Under the pieces are notes generated by a model. The model ran no database searches. It saw only the letters and a list, made by a program, of their open reading frames with translations, and was not told where the DNA came from. The position numbers were made by a program, and so were the translations under genes. From the NCBI GenBank assembly GCA_937875545.1, contig CALLYE010000139.1:1-57860 (forward strand): DNA of 57,860 nucleotides, written 5' to 3'. Positions 42,915 through 51,320 of this stretch are shown one piece after another (within the stretch, counting starts at the first letter, position 1; each line of letters opens with the position of its first letter). The DNA is from DTU078 sp002397345. GTDB taxonomy: Bacteria; Bacillota; Clostridia; Oscillospirales; CAG-272.

Positions 42915-44030
42915 ATGACAGACAGAGAAAGAGTCAAGGCAATACTCCATTATGAAAATTATGACCGGATGCCGCTGGTGCATTTCGGCAGTTGGAGCGA
43001 GCTGTACGATGTGTGGCTTGCCGAAGGGAAGATGACAGAATCCGATTATAAGGATTATAAAAGCGGCCGCCGCGATTTGTTCCGCGAATTTGGGTTCGAT
43101 TTCGAGTGGGGCGCGCAGATCAGCGTTGGCGGGGCGCTCAACCCCGGCTTCGAGTATAAAGAGCTGGAACGCGACGCCGAGGGAAATGTTACATATGTAA
43201 ACGGCAGCGGGCTGATCGAACAGCGCCGCGACGGCGCGATCTCGATCCCCAAAACCATCGGCACGCTGCTCGACGGTCGGGAGGCATGGGAGAAGCTGTA
43301 TAAACCCAAACTGACGCCGGGCGAGCACCGGTATAACCGCGCGGGCTATAAATCCTTCGCGGAAGGATTTAATAAAACCTCTGACAAGCCGGTCGGCATT
43401 TTCGCGGGCAGCTTTTACGGCTGGATACGCGATATGCTGGGCGTCGAAGCGCTGTCATATCTCGCCGCGGACGACGAAGAGCTATACGCCGAGCTTATCG
43501 CCGCGGTGGGCGAGCTGAACTACAACGGTGTAAAAGTAATGCTCGAGTGCGGTATACGCCCCGACTTCGCGCACATGTGGGAGGATATCTGTTTTAAAAA
43601 CGGTCCGCTTGTCAACCCCGAGGTGTTCGCCGAGTATGTAGGCCCGCAGTATAAACGCGTGACTGACCTGCTGGGCGAATACGACTGCGACATTGTGTCG
43701 CTCGACTGCGACGGCTGCATTGATAAGCTGGTGCCCATTTGGCTGGAAAACGGCGTTAATGTCATGTTCCCCATCGAGGTTGGGACATGGGAAGCGTCGA
43801 TCGAGCCGTGGCGCAAAAAATACGGGAAAGGTCTGCTGGGCGTCGGCGGCATGAACAAGCTCGTGCTGTCGCGTGACTACGCGGCGGTAGACGCCGAGCT
43901 GGAGCGGCTGCGCAGGCTTGTCGAGCTGGGCGGCTTCATACCATGCCCCGATCACAGACTGCCGCCCGGAACAAAGTGGGAGAACGTGCAGTATTATTGC
44001 GACAGATTCAGAAAAATATTCGGTGAGTAA
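42915..44030 (+). CDS. URO-D-fold protein, second copy
   Basis: 371 residues: 'MTDRERVKAILHYENYDRMPLVHFG' is the common opening of this clostridial URO-D group, and 'PDFAHMWEDICFKNGPLVNPEVF' matches the substrate-cleft region. Where the first copy has HSCG, this one has 'SLDCDGCID', so the histidine of the HxC site is an Asp; 'GFIPCPDHRLPPG' follows at the C-terminal end and offers another Cys. A metal site may thus differ from MtaA. It is the first gene of a unit with a GNAT gene 14 nt later and pyrB. ATG follows GGAGGATAACTTC. Substrate unknown. Confidence 0.8.
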   Translation: MTDRERVKAILHYENYDRMPLVHFGSWSELYDVWLAEGKMTESDYKDYKSGRRDLFREFGFDFEWGAQISVGGALNPGFEYKELERDAEGNVTYVNGSGLIEQRRDGAISIPKTIGTLLDGREAWEKLYKPKLTPGEHRYNRAGYKSFAEGFNKTSDKPVGIFAGSFYGWIRDMLGVEALSYLAADDEELYAELIAAVGELNYNGVKVMLECGIRPDFAHMWEDICFKNGPLVNPEVFAEYVGPQYKRVTDLLGEYDCDIVSLDCDGCIDKLVPIWLENGVNVMFPIEVGTWEASIEPWRKKYGKGLLGVGGMNKLVLSRDYAAVDAELERLRRLVELGGFIPCPDHRLPPGTKWENVQYYCDRFRKIFGE

Positions 44031-44044
44031 ATAAGCATTAATAA

Positions 44045-44698
44045 ATGAATAAAAGTCAACTTACGAGAATATTTGCAAAGCCGCCGGAGCTGCAAACCCG
44101 GCGGCTGCTGCTGCGCAAGCTTGCGGTGTCCGATTTCGCGGATATGTATGAATATTCCCGGCTTGAAGAAGTCACGCGTTATCTGGTGTGGAACCCGCAC
44201 CCGGATGAGGAATATACTGAACGATATTTGGAAAGCGTTCAGACCCAGTACAAAACCGGTGAGTTTTTCGATTGGGGCGTCGTATGGCGGGACAATGGCA
44301 AGCTCATCGGAACATGCGGATTCACCTCGTTTGACACCGCCCATAACCGCGGCGAGGCGGGGTATGTGATAAATCCGGCTTACAGGGGCATAGGAGTGGC
44401 GCCGGAGGCGCTCATGGCGGTGCTCGACTTCGGGTTTAACGAGCTGCGGCTGAATCGCATTGAAGCGAAATATATATTCGGCAATGACGCCAGCCGCCGC
44501 GTGATGGAAAAATGCTCGATGACTTTCGAGGGTGTGCTGCGCGGCTATATGCACATAAAACATGGTTACAGTGACATTGGGATGTGCGCCGTGCTCGCCG
44601 ACGATTTCAAGCGTATCTACGGCACCGCGCGTTTTTACGAACGCAAACAAGCCGGCGGCATTAATTTTTTGAAAGTTTTTGAAAAGGATTGGTTTTAA
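44045..44698 (+). CDS. GNAT-family acetyltransferase (RimJ/RimL type)
   Basis: 217 residues; 'LQTRRLLLRKLAVSDFADMYEY' is the RimJ/RimL-type start, 'GEAGYVINPAYRGIGVAPEAL' gives the acetyl-CoA pyrophosphate loop, and 'NRIEAKYIFGNDASRRVMEKCSM' the C-terminal motif. It may acetylate a protein N-terminus or a small molecule. It lies between the URO-D-like gene and pyrB with gaps of 14 and 3 nt, hence co-transcribed. Confidence 0.88.
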   Translation: MNKSQLTRIFAKPPELQTRRLLLRKLAVSDFADMYEYSRLEEVTRYLVWNPHPDEEYTERYLESVQTQYKTGEFFDWGVVWRDNGKLIGTCGFTSFDTAHNRGEAGYVINPAYRGIGVAPEALMAVLDFGFNELRLNRIEAKYIFGNDASRRVMEKCSMTFEGVLRGYMHIKHGYSDIGMCAVLADDFKRIYGTARFYERKQAGGINFLKVFEKDWF

Positions 44699-44701
44699 AT
44701 T

Positions 44702-45787
44702 TTGGATACCCTTCGCCATATGCTCGATTTTAATACGCTTAACGCTGAACAGTGGGATTCGCTTTGCGATACGGCTGATTTAATACGTAAAAATCCCGGC
44801 GATTATGCCGACGCGCGGCGCGGAATGGTGATGGCGACACTGTTTTACGAGCCGAGCACGCGTACACAGCTCTCGTTCCAGTCGGCGATGCTGCGGCTGG
44901 GAGGTCAGGTGATCGGTTTTTCCGATCCGGGCAACAGCTCGGTCGCTAAAGGAGAGAGTCTGCGCGATACGATAAAGATCGTGAGCAACTATTCCGATGT
45001 GATCGTGATTCGCAATCCGCTGGAGGGCGCGGCATTCGCGGCTTCGCTCTATTCGCCCGCGCCGGTGATAAACGCTGGCGACGGCGGGCATCTGCACCCG
45101 ACGCAAACGATGGCGGATTTGTACACACTGCGCCGCGAGTTGGGGCGCTGCGACGGTCTGAACATCGGCGTCTGCGGTGATCTGCTTAACGGACGCACGG
45201 TACATTCGTTATTATCAGCGCTGTGCAAATATAAGAATAATAAATTTTATCTCATTTCCACTCCGGCGCTGCGTATTCCCGGTTATTGTGTCGACGAGCT
45301 GCGTGCGTCGGGCGCGGAATTTTGCGAGGTCAACACAATCGAGGAGTGCGTGAGCGGGCTGGACATGCTGTATATGACGCGTATCCAGCGCGAGCGGTTT
45401 ATCTCGGCTGAAGAATACAACCGGCAGGCGGGCATATATGTTTTAACCGCGGACAAGCTGAAAACTGCCAAACGCGAGCTTATTATAATGCATCCGCTGC
45501 CAAAGGTAGACGAAATTTCGCCCGAGGTCGACGACGACCCGCGCGCCAAATACTTTGAACAGGCGAAAAACGGCTTGTACATCCGCATGGCGCTGATCCT
45601 GCGGCTGACCGAGGGAGGCGGGTTGGTGAACCGTGCGCCTAAAAACTGTGTATACGCCATTCCGAACGAGCGTTTGTGCCAAAATCCGCGCTGCGTCACC
45701 GCGCATGAAAAATACCTGCCCGCCCTCACCTTAAAACGCGACACGCCGTATTGCGAATATTGCGGGCATAAAATAATGCATAATTAA
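44702..45787 (+). CDS. pyrB: Aspartate carbamoyltransferase with a C-terminal PyrI-type zinc domain
   Basis: 361 residues against about 305 for a normal PyrB. Catalytic core: 'YEPSTRTQLSFQSAM' (carbamoyl phosphate site), 'GESLRDT', 'DGGHLHPTQTMADL', and 'MHPLPKVDEI' for aspartate. After residue 315 comes a 45-residue tail with 'CQNPRCVT' and 'YCEYCG', a C-x4-C and C-x2-C zinc ribbon equal to that of the regulatory subunit PyrI. So it is a fusion of catalytic chain and zinc domain without the allosteric domain. The start is a TTG (44702), three bases after the GNAT stop; 'RHMLDF' just after it is typical of PyrB. It catalyses the first committed step of pyrimidine synthesis. Confidence 0.93.
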   Translation: MDTLRHMLDFNTLNAEQWDSLCDTADLIRKNPGDYADARRGMVMATLFYEPSTRTQLSFQSAMLRLGGQVIGFSDPGNSSVAKGESLRDTIKIVSNYSDVIVIRNPLEGAAFAASLYSPAPVINAGDGGHLHPTQTMADLYTLRRELGRCDGLNIGVCGDLLNGRTVHSLLSALCKYKNNKFYLISTPALRIPGYCVDELRASGAEFCEVNTIEECVSGLDMLYMTRIQRERFISAEEYNRQAGIYVLTADKLKTAKRELIIMHPLPKVDEISPEVDDDPRAKYFEQAKNGLYIRMALILRLTEGGGLVNRAPKNCVYAIPNERLCQNPRCVTAHEKYLPALTLKRDTPYCEYCGHKIMHN

Positions 45788-45919
45788 AAACGAAGATACT
45801 GTTGCTTTTTAAAAAAGCATGACTGTCCGGAAGCGGAGCGTGTCAGAGACGTTTATAAAACCTTTTTATGGACGATACTCTGTACAGCGCCGCATGCGGA
45901 CAGAATTTACAAAATATCC

Positions 45920-45948
45920 TTGAAATGCGGAACGTCGTATATTATAAT
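45920..45948 (+). promoter_or_regulatory. Sigma-A promoter of yajC
   Basis: TTGAAA (45920-45925), 17-bp spacer, TATAAT (45943-45948), about 35 nt before the yajC start. Confidence 0.75.
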
Positions 45949-45983
45949 ACAGTGATTGATTATAAAATCCGGAGGAAACCCAA

Positions 45984-46352
45984 ATGATATTATTTTTAGC
46001 GGAAGCTACTGGAGCGGCTGATGTCGCACAGACGACGCCCGGAGGTAGCAACGGCTGGATAACCATTATAATGCTGGTTCTCATGCTCGGCGTCTTTTAC
46101 TTTTTCCTATACCGTCCCCAGAAGAAGCAGGAGAAGCAGATAAACGACATGCGCAGCGGCCTTGAGGTCGGCGACGAGATTACCACTGTCGGCGGCATCA
46201 TCGGCAAGGTTATCAGCATTAAAGAAGAAACAGTCATGATCGAAACGGGCGGCGACAAAACTAAACTGCGTATTTTACGTTCCGCGATAAAATCTATTGA
46301 CGTGAAAGCATCCGAAATAGCCGTCGAGGAAAAAGAGAAAAACGGAAAATAA
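45984..46352 (+). CDS. yajC: Preprotein translocase accessory protein YajC
   Basis: 122 residues with one membrane helix (about 25-45, 'WITIIMLVLMLGVFYFFLY') followed at once by 'RPQKKQEKQINDM' and 'LEVGDEITTVGGIIGKV', the YajC signature. It is a small partner of SecDF in the membrane. ATG follows GGAGGAAACCCAA. The usual tgt or secD neighbours are absent; the following gene is the TIGR04086-type protein often found next to yajC in Clostridia. Confidence 0.94.
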   Translation: MILFLAEATGAADVAQTTPGGSNGWITIIMLVLMLGVFYFFLYRPQKKQEKQINDMRSGLEVGDEITTVGGIIGKVISIKEETVMIETGGDKTKLRILRSAIKSIDVKASEIAVEEKEKNGK

Positions 46353-46456
46353 TTTTGCCGTTTATCGCGTCTGATAAATTGACCGGACAAACAATTCATA
46401 TTTTTATGCACGCCTTCATATTTATGTAATAATGATTATACGGAGCGTGCGTAGAA

Positions 46457-46876
46457 ATGGATTTTAAACTGTTTAAAAGCGCGGTATTATCTGCCGGAAT
46501 CGCATATCTCGCAGCGGCGGGACTGCTGCTTGTGCTCGGAGTCGCGGCATATAACCTTGAAGACCCGGATAAATATCTGACATTTTTCGCTGTTGCCGCG
46601 CTGGCATTATCAGCCGCGTCGTGCGGGCTTGCCGCCTCGCGTCTATATACTGACAACACCTTTGCCTGCGGGCTTGCCGCCGGATTTATTTTCGCGGTGG
46701 TGCTGCTGATTACGGGCATAATTTTACCCGGAGAAGGGTTTGGTACACCGCTTAATATTGCGTTTTCGCTGTGTACGGCGGGTGTATCCGCGCTGGTCGC
46801 GCATATGTGCCGACCGAGATCGCCGTCGGCGTCGCAGATACGCCGCAAGGCAAAACGCGCGCGCGCCGGGCGTTAA
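46457..46876 (+). CDS. TIGR04086-family membrane protein
   Basis: 139 residues with four hydrophobic helices ('YLAAAGLLLVLGVAAY', 'FAVAALALSAASCGLAA', 'FACGLAAGFIFAVVLLIT', 'IAFSLCTAGVSALVAHMC') and a basic tail. This matches the small membrane protein (TIGR04086) that lies between yajC and the SCIFF gene in many Clostridia. The order yajC, this gene, SCIFF, maturase is the same here. Function not known. Confidence 0.8.
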   Translation: MDFKLFKSAVLSAGIAYLAAAGLLLVLGVAAYNLEDPDKYLTFFAVAALALSAASCGLAASRLYTDNTFACGLAAGFIFAVVLLITGIILPGEGFGTPLNIAFSLCTAGVSALVAHMCRPRSPSASQIRRKAKRARAGR

Positions 46877-46965
46877 ACGCTGCAGTGCATGGGTTTCATA
46901 CCGGCTCGCAAAACGGGTTCATTTATTCGCATATTGATAAAATAATTATAAAAGGAATTAAAAAG

Positions 46966-47130
46966 ATGAAAAACGTTAAGACACTTAATAAAACTACACT
47001 TGTGAAGCGCGCCGTCGGAGCGGGCTGCGGCGAATGCCAGGCATCCTGCCAGTCGGCATGCAAGACCTCCTGCACAGTCGCCAACCAGAAATGCGCGCGC
47101 GATGCCAAAAAGCAGGATAACGTTAAATAA
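46966..47130 (+). CDS. scfA: Six-cysteine SCIFF peptide precursor (ranthipeptide)
   Basis: 54 residues: 'MKNVKTLNKTTLVKRAVGAG' leader, then Cys21, 24, 28, 32, 36 and 43 in 'CGECQASCQSACKTSC', the SCIFF core. In this family the maturase links cysteine sulfur to non-alpha carbons (thioether bridges, gamma in the ranthipeptide class). ATG follows AAAGGAATTAAAAAG. The gene is one of the most conserved RiPP precursors of Clostridia, and the maturase is 80 bp downstream. No peptidase or exporter gene is next to it. Confidence 0.96.
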   Translation: MKNVKTLNKTTLVKRAVGAGCGECQASCQSACKTSCTVANQKCARDAKKQDNVK

Positions 47131-47210
47131 AATTGTGAGAGCTGTAACTCCCGCAAGACAAGTTTCGCGCTTGCGTGAAGCTTGGGTTATGGATTTATTG
47201 GTATATTAAA

Positions 47211-48587
47211 ATGATGTATAATGTTCACACGTTCAAGTGCTGCGGGCAGCGCATCGCGCTTGACGTACCGAGCGGAGCGGTTCATGTGTTGAGCGAGCTT
47301 TCCTACGAGCTGCTCGGGCGGATCGCTCCGCCTTCGGGCAGCGGGCAGGTGACACTCGAACCCGAATGCCCTGTCAGCCTGCGTTATCAGCTTGCTAAAT
47401 ACGACAGCTCCGAGGTCGCGGAGGCGTATGCAGAGCTTTATCAATTATATAAAGAAGGTCTGTTATACTCACCCGACGCCGAATATAAAATGCCGCCGTC
47501 GGGTGTTGTGAAGTCAATGTGTCTGCACGTTTCGCATGACTGCAACATGCGCTGCCGCTATTGTTTCGCAGATGGCGGCGATTACAACCGCAGCCGCAAG
47601 CTGATGGATCTTGAAACAGGTAAAAAGGCGCTGGATTTTCTCTTCGAAAAATCAGGGAAGATACATAACCTCGAGGTTGATATGTTCGGCGGCGAACCGC
47701 TGCTCAACTTCGGTATGATAAGGGAACTTGTCGCTTATGGCAGGCAGCGCGAGCGCGAGTTTGATAAGCGTATTGCCTTTACAATCACCACCAACGGCGC
47801 GCTGCTCGACGACGGGAGCATTGATTTTATCAACGCCGAATTTTCAAACGTGGTGCTGTCCATCGACGGACGCAGGGAAGTAAACGATAAAATGCGCACC
47901 TTCGAGGACGGCAGCGGCACATATGACACGATACTGCCGAAATTCAAACGGCTTGTCGAGCGGCGGGGAGAGGGCGAATATTACGTTCGCGGCACATTTA
48001 CGCGTGCCAACCTCGATTTTACTTCCGATGTACTGGCGCTTGCCGACGCGGGTTTTGACCAAATCTCCGTCGAGCCTGTTGTGCTTGACGAGCGTGATGA
48101 GCTTTCGATCAGACGTGAGGATCTGCCCCGTATTTACGCCGAATACGACAAACTCGCGCGCGAGCTGATAAAACGCAACCGCGCGGGGCGGAGCATTAAC
48201 TTCTTCCACTTCATGATCGATCTTGACGGCGGGCCGTGCGTTTATAAACGCTGCAAGGGCTGCGGCTCGGGCAGCGAATATGTCGCGGTCACACCCGACG
48301 GCGATATCTATCCTTGCCACCAGTTTGTCGAATTTACGCCCATGAAGATGGGCAGCGTATATGACAATACATTCGACCGTGACATGCAAAAGCAATTTGC
48401 CGGACACAACATAACCTCAAACGGAACATGCCGCGACTGCTGGGCAAAATATTTCTGCGGAGGCGGCTGCGCGGCGAATAACCACAAATACAACGGTACG
48501 ATATCAGAACCATATGCCATCACCTGCGAGCTTGAGCGCAAGCGCGTCGAGTGCGCGCTCGCGATTAAAGCCGCATTAGCCGAGTAA
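47211..48587 (+). CDS. scfB: SCIFF radical SAM/SPASM maturase
   Basis: 458 residues from ATG 47211 (or 47214); an upstream GTG at 47175 is possible, no start has a strong ribosome site. An N-terminal RiPP-recognition-like segment is followed by the radical SAM core 'CNMRCRYCFADGGDY' (CxxxCxxC) and 'DMFGGEPLLNF', and a SPASM region with 'CKGCGSGSEYVAVTPDGDIYPCHQF' split over two Cys clusters and 'CRDCWAKYFCGGGCA'. It installs the thioether crosslinks in the SCIFF peptide using S-adenosylmethionine and several [4Fe-4S] clusters. Gene order with the precursor is as in other Clostridia. Confidence 0.96.
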   Translation: MMYNVHTFKCCGQRIALDVPSGAVHVLSELSYELLGRIAPPSGSGQVTLEPECPVSLRYQLAKYDSSEVAEAYAELYQLYKEGLLYSPDAEYKMPPSGVVKSMCLHVSHDCNMRCRYCFADGGDYNRSRKLMDLETGKKALDFLFEKSGKIHNLEVDMFGGEPLLNFGMIRELVAYGRQREREFDKRIAFTITTNGALLDDGSIDFINAEFSNVVLSIDGRREVNDKMRTFEDGSGTYDTILPKFKRLVERRGEGEYYVRGTFTRANLDFTSDVLALADAGFDQISVEPVVLDERDELSIRREDLPRIYAEYDKLARELIKRNRAGRSINFFHFMIDLDGGPCVYKRCKGCGSGSEYVAVTPDGDIYPCHQFVEFTPMKMGSVYDNTFDRDMQKQFAGHNITSNGTCRDCWAKYFCGGGCAANNHKYNGTISEPYAITCELERKRVECALAIKAALAE

Positions 48588-48602
48588 AAATATATTTATA
48601 AA

Positions 48603-48637
48603 AATCCCGCTTCGCCGCCTGTGACGAAGCGGGGATT
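48603..48637. terminator. Hairpin terminator between the SCIFF maturase and a convergent GNAT gene
   Basis: AATCCCGCTTCG (48603-48614) pairs with CGAAGCGGGGATT (48625-48637, one bulged or mismatched base) and is followed by CTATTATT. Confidence 0.75.
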
Positions 48638-48643
48638 CTATTA

Positions 48644-49162
48644 TTAATAAAAATTCGGCATATCATATGCTCTCAGAGGTTTTTCCATCCATAAAACATC
48701 AAGCCACTTTCCAAATTTGTAACCCACATTGTGATAAACACCTACTTCGTGGAAACTGAGCGATTTGTGCAAGCCGACGCTGCTGTCGTTCGGCAGTGTT
48801 ATTCCCGCATACACCGTAAAAATATCGTTCGCTTTTAAAATGTCAAATAAATTCGTGTAGGGTTTTTTACCTATACCCCGCCTTTGATACTCCGAAGCGA
48901 TATAAATTGAAACGTCGGCACTGTATTGATACGCGGTACGTTCCCGGTGCTTTGAGGCATATGCGTAACCCGCGATCTTGCCGTCCGCTTCGTAAACGAG
49001 ATAAGGATAATTTTCAAGGATACCTTCAATTCTTTTCGTAAATTCCACAAGAGTTGGCACTTCTGTTTCAAATGAAACGCAGGTGTCGGTTATATACGGC
49101 GCGTAGATGTTTAAGATTGCTTCGGCGTTTTCGGGTGTTGCCGCTCGGATTGCTGTGTTCAT
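48644..49162 (-). CDS. GNAT acetyltransferase of the phosphinothricin/arsinothricin N-acetyltransferase type
   Basis: 172 residues from ATG 49162 (a GTG one codon earlier is possible). 'IRAATPENAEAILNIYAPYI' and 'TCVSFETEVPTLVEF' are the Pat/Bar-type opening, and 'YIASEYQRRGIGKKPY' the acetyl-CoA loop; 'VYAGITLPNDSSVGLHKSLSFHEVG' completes the family pattern. Members acetylate amino-acid-like toxins (phosphinothricin, methionine sulfoximine, arsinothricin). In 'GIGKKPY', the usual Gly-x-Gly-x-x-Leu has Pro in place of a small residue, which is a mild oddity. Actual substrate is not known. Confidence 0.85.
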   Translation of the reverse strand: MNTAIRAATPENAEAILNIYAPYITDTCVSFETEVPTLVEFTKRIEGILENYPYLVYEADGKIAGYAYASKHRERTAYQYSADVSIYIASEYQRRGIGKKPYTNLFDILKANDIFTVYAGITLPNDSSVGLHKSLSFHEVGVYHNVGYKFGKWLDVLWMEKPLRAYDMPNFY

Positions 49163-49228
49163 CACATTTTCACTCTTTATTTTACGATAAAAATCAAAAT
49201 ACTAAATAAACTGCGTTTCGTGACGAAG

Positions 49229-50110
49229 TCATTCCCGCGACATGCGTATAAATTCGCTGGGCGACATGCCGGTGATGTCGCGGAACACGCGCGAATAATG
49301 TTGGCTTGACGAAAATCCGAACTCGAGCGCGGTTTCGGTAATGGTGCGTCCGGCAATGAGCAGCGAAGGTTTTGACAGTTCGATTTTACGGCGCAATATA
49401 TACTCGCGCGGCGGTATGCCCACCTCGCGTTTGAATTTTTGCTTGAAATATGATTCAGAATAATTAAGCGACGCGGCGAGCTCGGAGGTGGTCTGCTCGC
49501 CCCGTATCCCCTCCTCGATTTCGTCAAGACAACGCTTGATTTCGACGGAGATATCATCATCTGACTTATACGCCGCCATATCGGTAACAATCCCGAATAT
49601 AAATAATACAAGTTTACAACGCGCGCCGATAAATCGCAGCGGACTGCCGCTGGCGAGGTCGTTAAACGCGGCGATAAGCAGCCGACCCGTTTCGTCCGAT
49701 ACCTTGAAAGTGCGCGCGTTCAGAGAGCGGATACATTCTCCGACCAGCTCGGCGTCTTCGGGCGACAGACCGAGCAGTCGGGGACAGCCGGCATCAAGCT
49801 GCAGCCAATACAGGCAGCCCCGTGCCTGGTTCGATTGTCCGGTTGAATGCGGCTCGTGGGGGTGGGTAATAAAAACCTCGCCGCCGTTAATATTATAATC
49901 GCGCCCGCCGACTGAGTATTGCTGGCTGCCCTTTTCGAGATAGCATATCTCGGTTGCGGGACCGTGGTCATGCGGCGAAAGCGACGGCATGGGGCGCAGA
50001 TACCGGTAAGTGCCGATATACAATACGCCAATTTCGGCAAGTTCCGCGCTTTCGATTGTCCGTCTTTTATTTCGTTCCATATGAAATGCCATGCGCTGAC
50101 GCGGCGTCAA
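49229..50110 (-). CDS. AraC-family transcriptional regulator with N-terminal cupin domain
   Basis: 293 residues from TTG 50110 with GGAGG close upstream; ATG 50092 is an alternative. The cupin part has 'PHDHGPATEICYLEKGSQQYSVGG' and 'HPHEPHSTG' (likely ligand pocket). The C-terminal double helix-turn-helix is 'TSELAASLNYSESYFKQKFKREVGIPPREYI' in two motifs, followed by 'FGFSSSQHYSRVFRDITGMSPSEF'. It is divergent from the third URO-D-like gene with 199 bp between, and probably controls it in response to a sugar-like ligand. Confidence 0.93.
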   Translation of the reverse strand: MTPRQRMAFHMERNKRRTIESAELAEIGVLYIGTYRYLRPMPSLSPHDHGPATEICYLEKGSQQYSVGGRDYNINGGEVFITHPHEPHSTGQSNQARGCLYWLQLDAGCPRLLGLSPEDAELVGECIRSLNARTFKVSDETGRLLIAAFNDLASGSPLRFIGARCKLVLFIFGIVTDMAAYKSDDDISVEIKRCLDEIEEGIRGEQTTSELAASLNYSESYFKQKFKREVGIPPREYILRRKIELSKPSLLIAGRTITETALEFGFSSSQHYSRVFRDITGMSPSEFIRMSRE

Positions 50111-50228
50111 CAGTCCTCCATCTTGGATTTGCGCTTTAAAATAACATCATATTATTATGAAAGTCTGATAATCACATTCATGATATAATGAGCATAACAA
50201 ATTCAAACATAGAATTCTTGTTTTTGTT

Positions 50229-50264
50229 ATAGTTATTAAATGTACAATTTATTTATATAACTAT
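50229..50264. promoter_or_regulatory. Inverted repeat in the AraC/URO-D intergenic region
   Basis: ATAGTTAT (50229-50236) and ATAACTAT (50257-50264) are reverse complements separated by 20 A/T-rich bases, about 45-80 nt before the URO-D-like start. It may be a binding site for the divergent AraC regulator. Confidence 0.35.
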
Positions 50265-50309
50265 TATATTACATTACACGACTTTTTTCAACATACGGAG
50301 GAAATAATA

Positions 50310-51275
50310 ATGTCAGACTTTATAAAATCGATAAAGTTAGAATATCCGGAAACTATTCCCGTGTCGGTCAGCATTCTGCCCGCCGCGTGGATGAAATACG
50401 GCGCGGAGCTGCAAAAGCTGACCGATTGCTACCCGCAATTTTTCGGCGGCAGGCAGGTGGATTTATCAAAGGTAACCGATGATCTTAACCCCTTTTATCG
50501 GCTGGGCGGCTGTGCCGACGAATGGGGCTGCGTTTGGAGCAACGTCGATGAAGGCATGAACGCTATCGTGACCGGTCACCCCGTAAAAGACGAGGATGAC
50601 GTGTTCGCATTGCAAATTCCGCCCAACCGCAACGGAATGCTCCCGCATGGTTTTATGTACCTGCGTCTGCTCGACCTGTGCGGGTTCGAGAACGCCATGA
50701 TGATGTTCGCAGAAGATGGCGATGCAATCCAGACGCTGATTAACAAAGTGCTTGAGTACAACATCTACCAATTCGCGGCGATAATCCCGCATCTGGGCGA
50801 ATGGGCGGGGTTCGGCGACGATCTGGGAATGCAGAAGGGGCTTGCCATCGGTCCGGTAAAGTGGCGCAAATACATGAAGCCCTGTTTCCGCGTGCTGTAT
50901 GGTATGCTTAAGGCGGCAAAACCGGGACTGCTTGTCTACATGCATACGGACGGCTGCATATATGAGATTATGCCTGACCTTGTCGAATGCGGAGTGGATA
51001 TGATAAACCCGCAATTCCGCGCCAACGGTATCGACAACCTCGTGCGCGTCTGCCGTAAAGAACAAATAATTCCCATCAACCTCGACCTCGACCGCCAGCT
51101 TTTCCCGTTCGGGACGCGCTCGCAGCTCTTCGACCACGTCGCGGAGTGCGTGGAGTCGCTCTACCTGCCGCAGGGCGGGCTGGGATTGAACATCGAGTTC
51201 AATTATGAGATACCGCTCGATAACATGGCGGCGGTGCTCGACGCCGTGGAGAAGTATCGGTTTTATAAAGGATAA
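50310..51275 (+). CDS. URO-D-fold protein, third copy
   Basis: 321 residues, shorter than the two other URO-D-like proteins and without their 'RERVKAIL' opening. 'RLGGCADEWGCVWSNVDEGMNAIV' is typical of this clostridial group; 'LLVYMHTDGCIYEIMPDLVECGVDMIN' has HTDGC where MtaA has HxC, so His and Cys are spaced differently. A further 'LPQGGLGLNIEFN' ends the barrel. It is under divergent AraC-type control, which suggests use in breakdown of an inducible carbon source, not haem synthesis. ATG follows GGAGGAAATAATA. Confidence 0.8.
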   Translation: MSDFIKSIKLEYPETIPVSVSILPAAWMKYGAELQKLTDCYPQFFGGRQVDLSKVTDDLNPFYRLGGCADEWGCVWSNVDEGMNAIVTGHPVKDEDDVFALQIPPNRNGMLPHGFMYLRLLDLCGFENAMMMFAEDGDAIQTLINKVLEYNIYQFAAIIPHLGEWAGFGDDLGMQKGLAIGPVKWRKYMKPCFRVLYGMLKAAKPGLLVYMHTDGCIYEIMPDLVECGVDMINPQFRANGIDNLVRVCRKEQIIPINLDLDRQLFPFGTRSQLFDHVAECVESLYLPQGGLGLNIEFNYEIPLDNMAAVLDAVEKYRFYKG

Positions 51276-51286
51276 ATAAAAAAACG

Positions 51287-51320
51287 GGACGGCTGTATAA
51301 ACAACCGTCCTAAATTTTTT
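51287..51320. terminator. Terminator between the third URO-D-like gene and a convergent regulator gene
   Basis: GGACGGCTGT (51287-51296) pairs with ACAACCGTCC (51301-51310, one C.A mismatch) and is followed by TAAATTTTTT on the plus strand; the minus-strand side has a long T-run too (AAAAAAA at 51278-51284), so it works both ways. Confidence 0.88.

Noticed and set aside
44600..44720. PyrR-type attenuator or riboswitch before pyrB
   Set aside because: pyrB starts three bases after the GNAT stop and no leader or hairpin with T-run is present.
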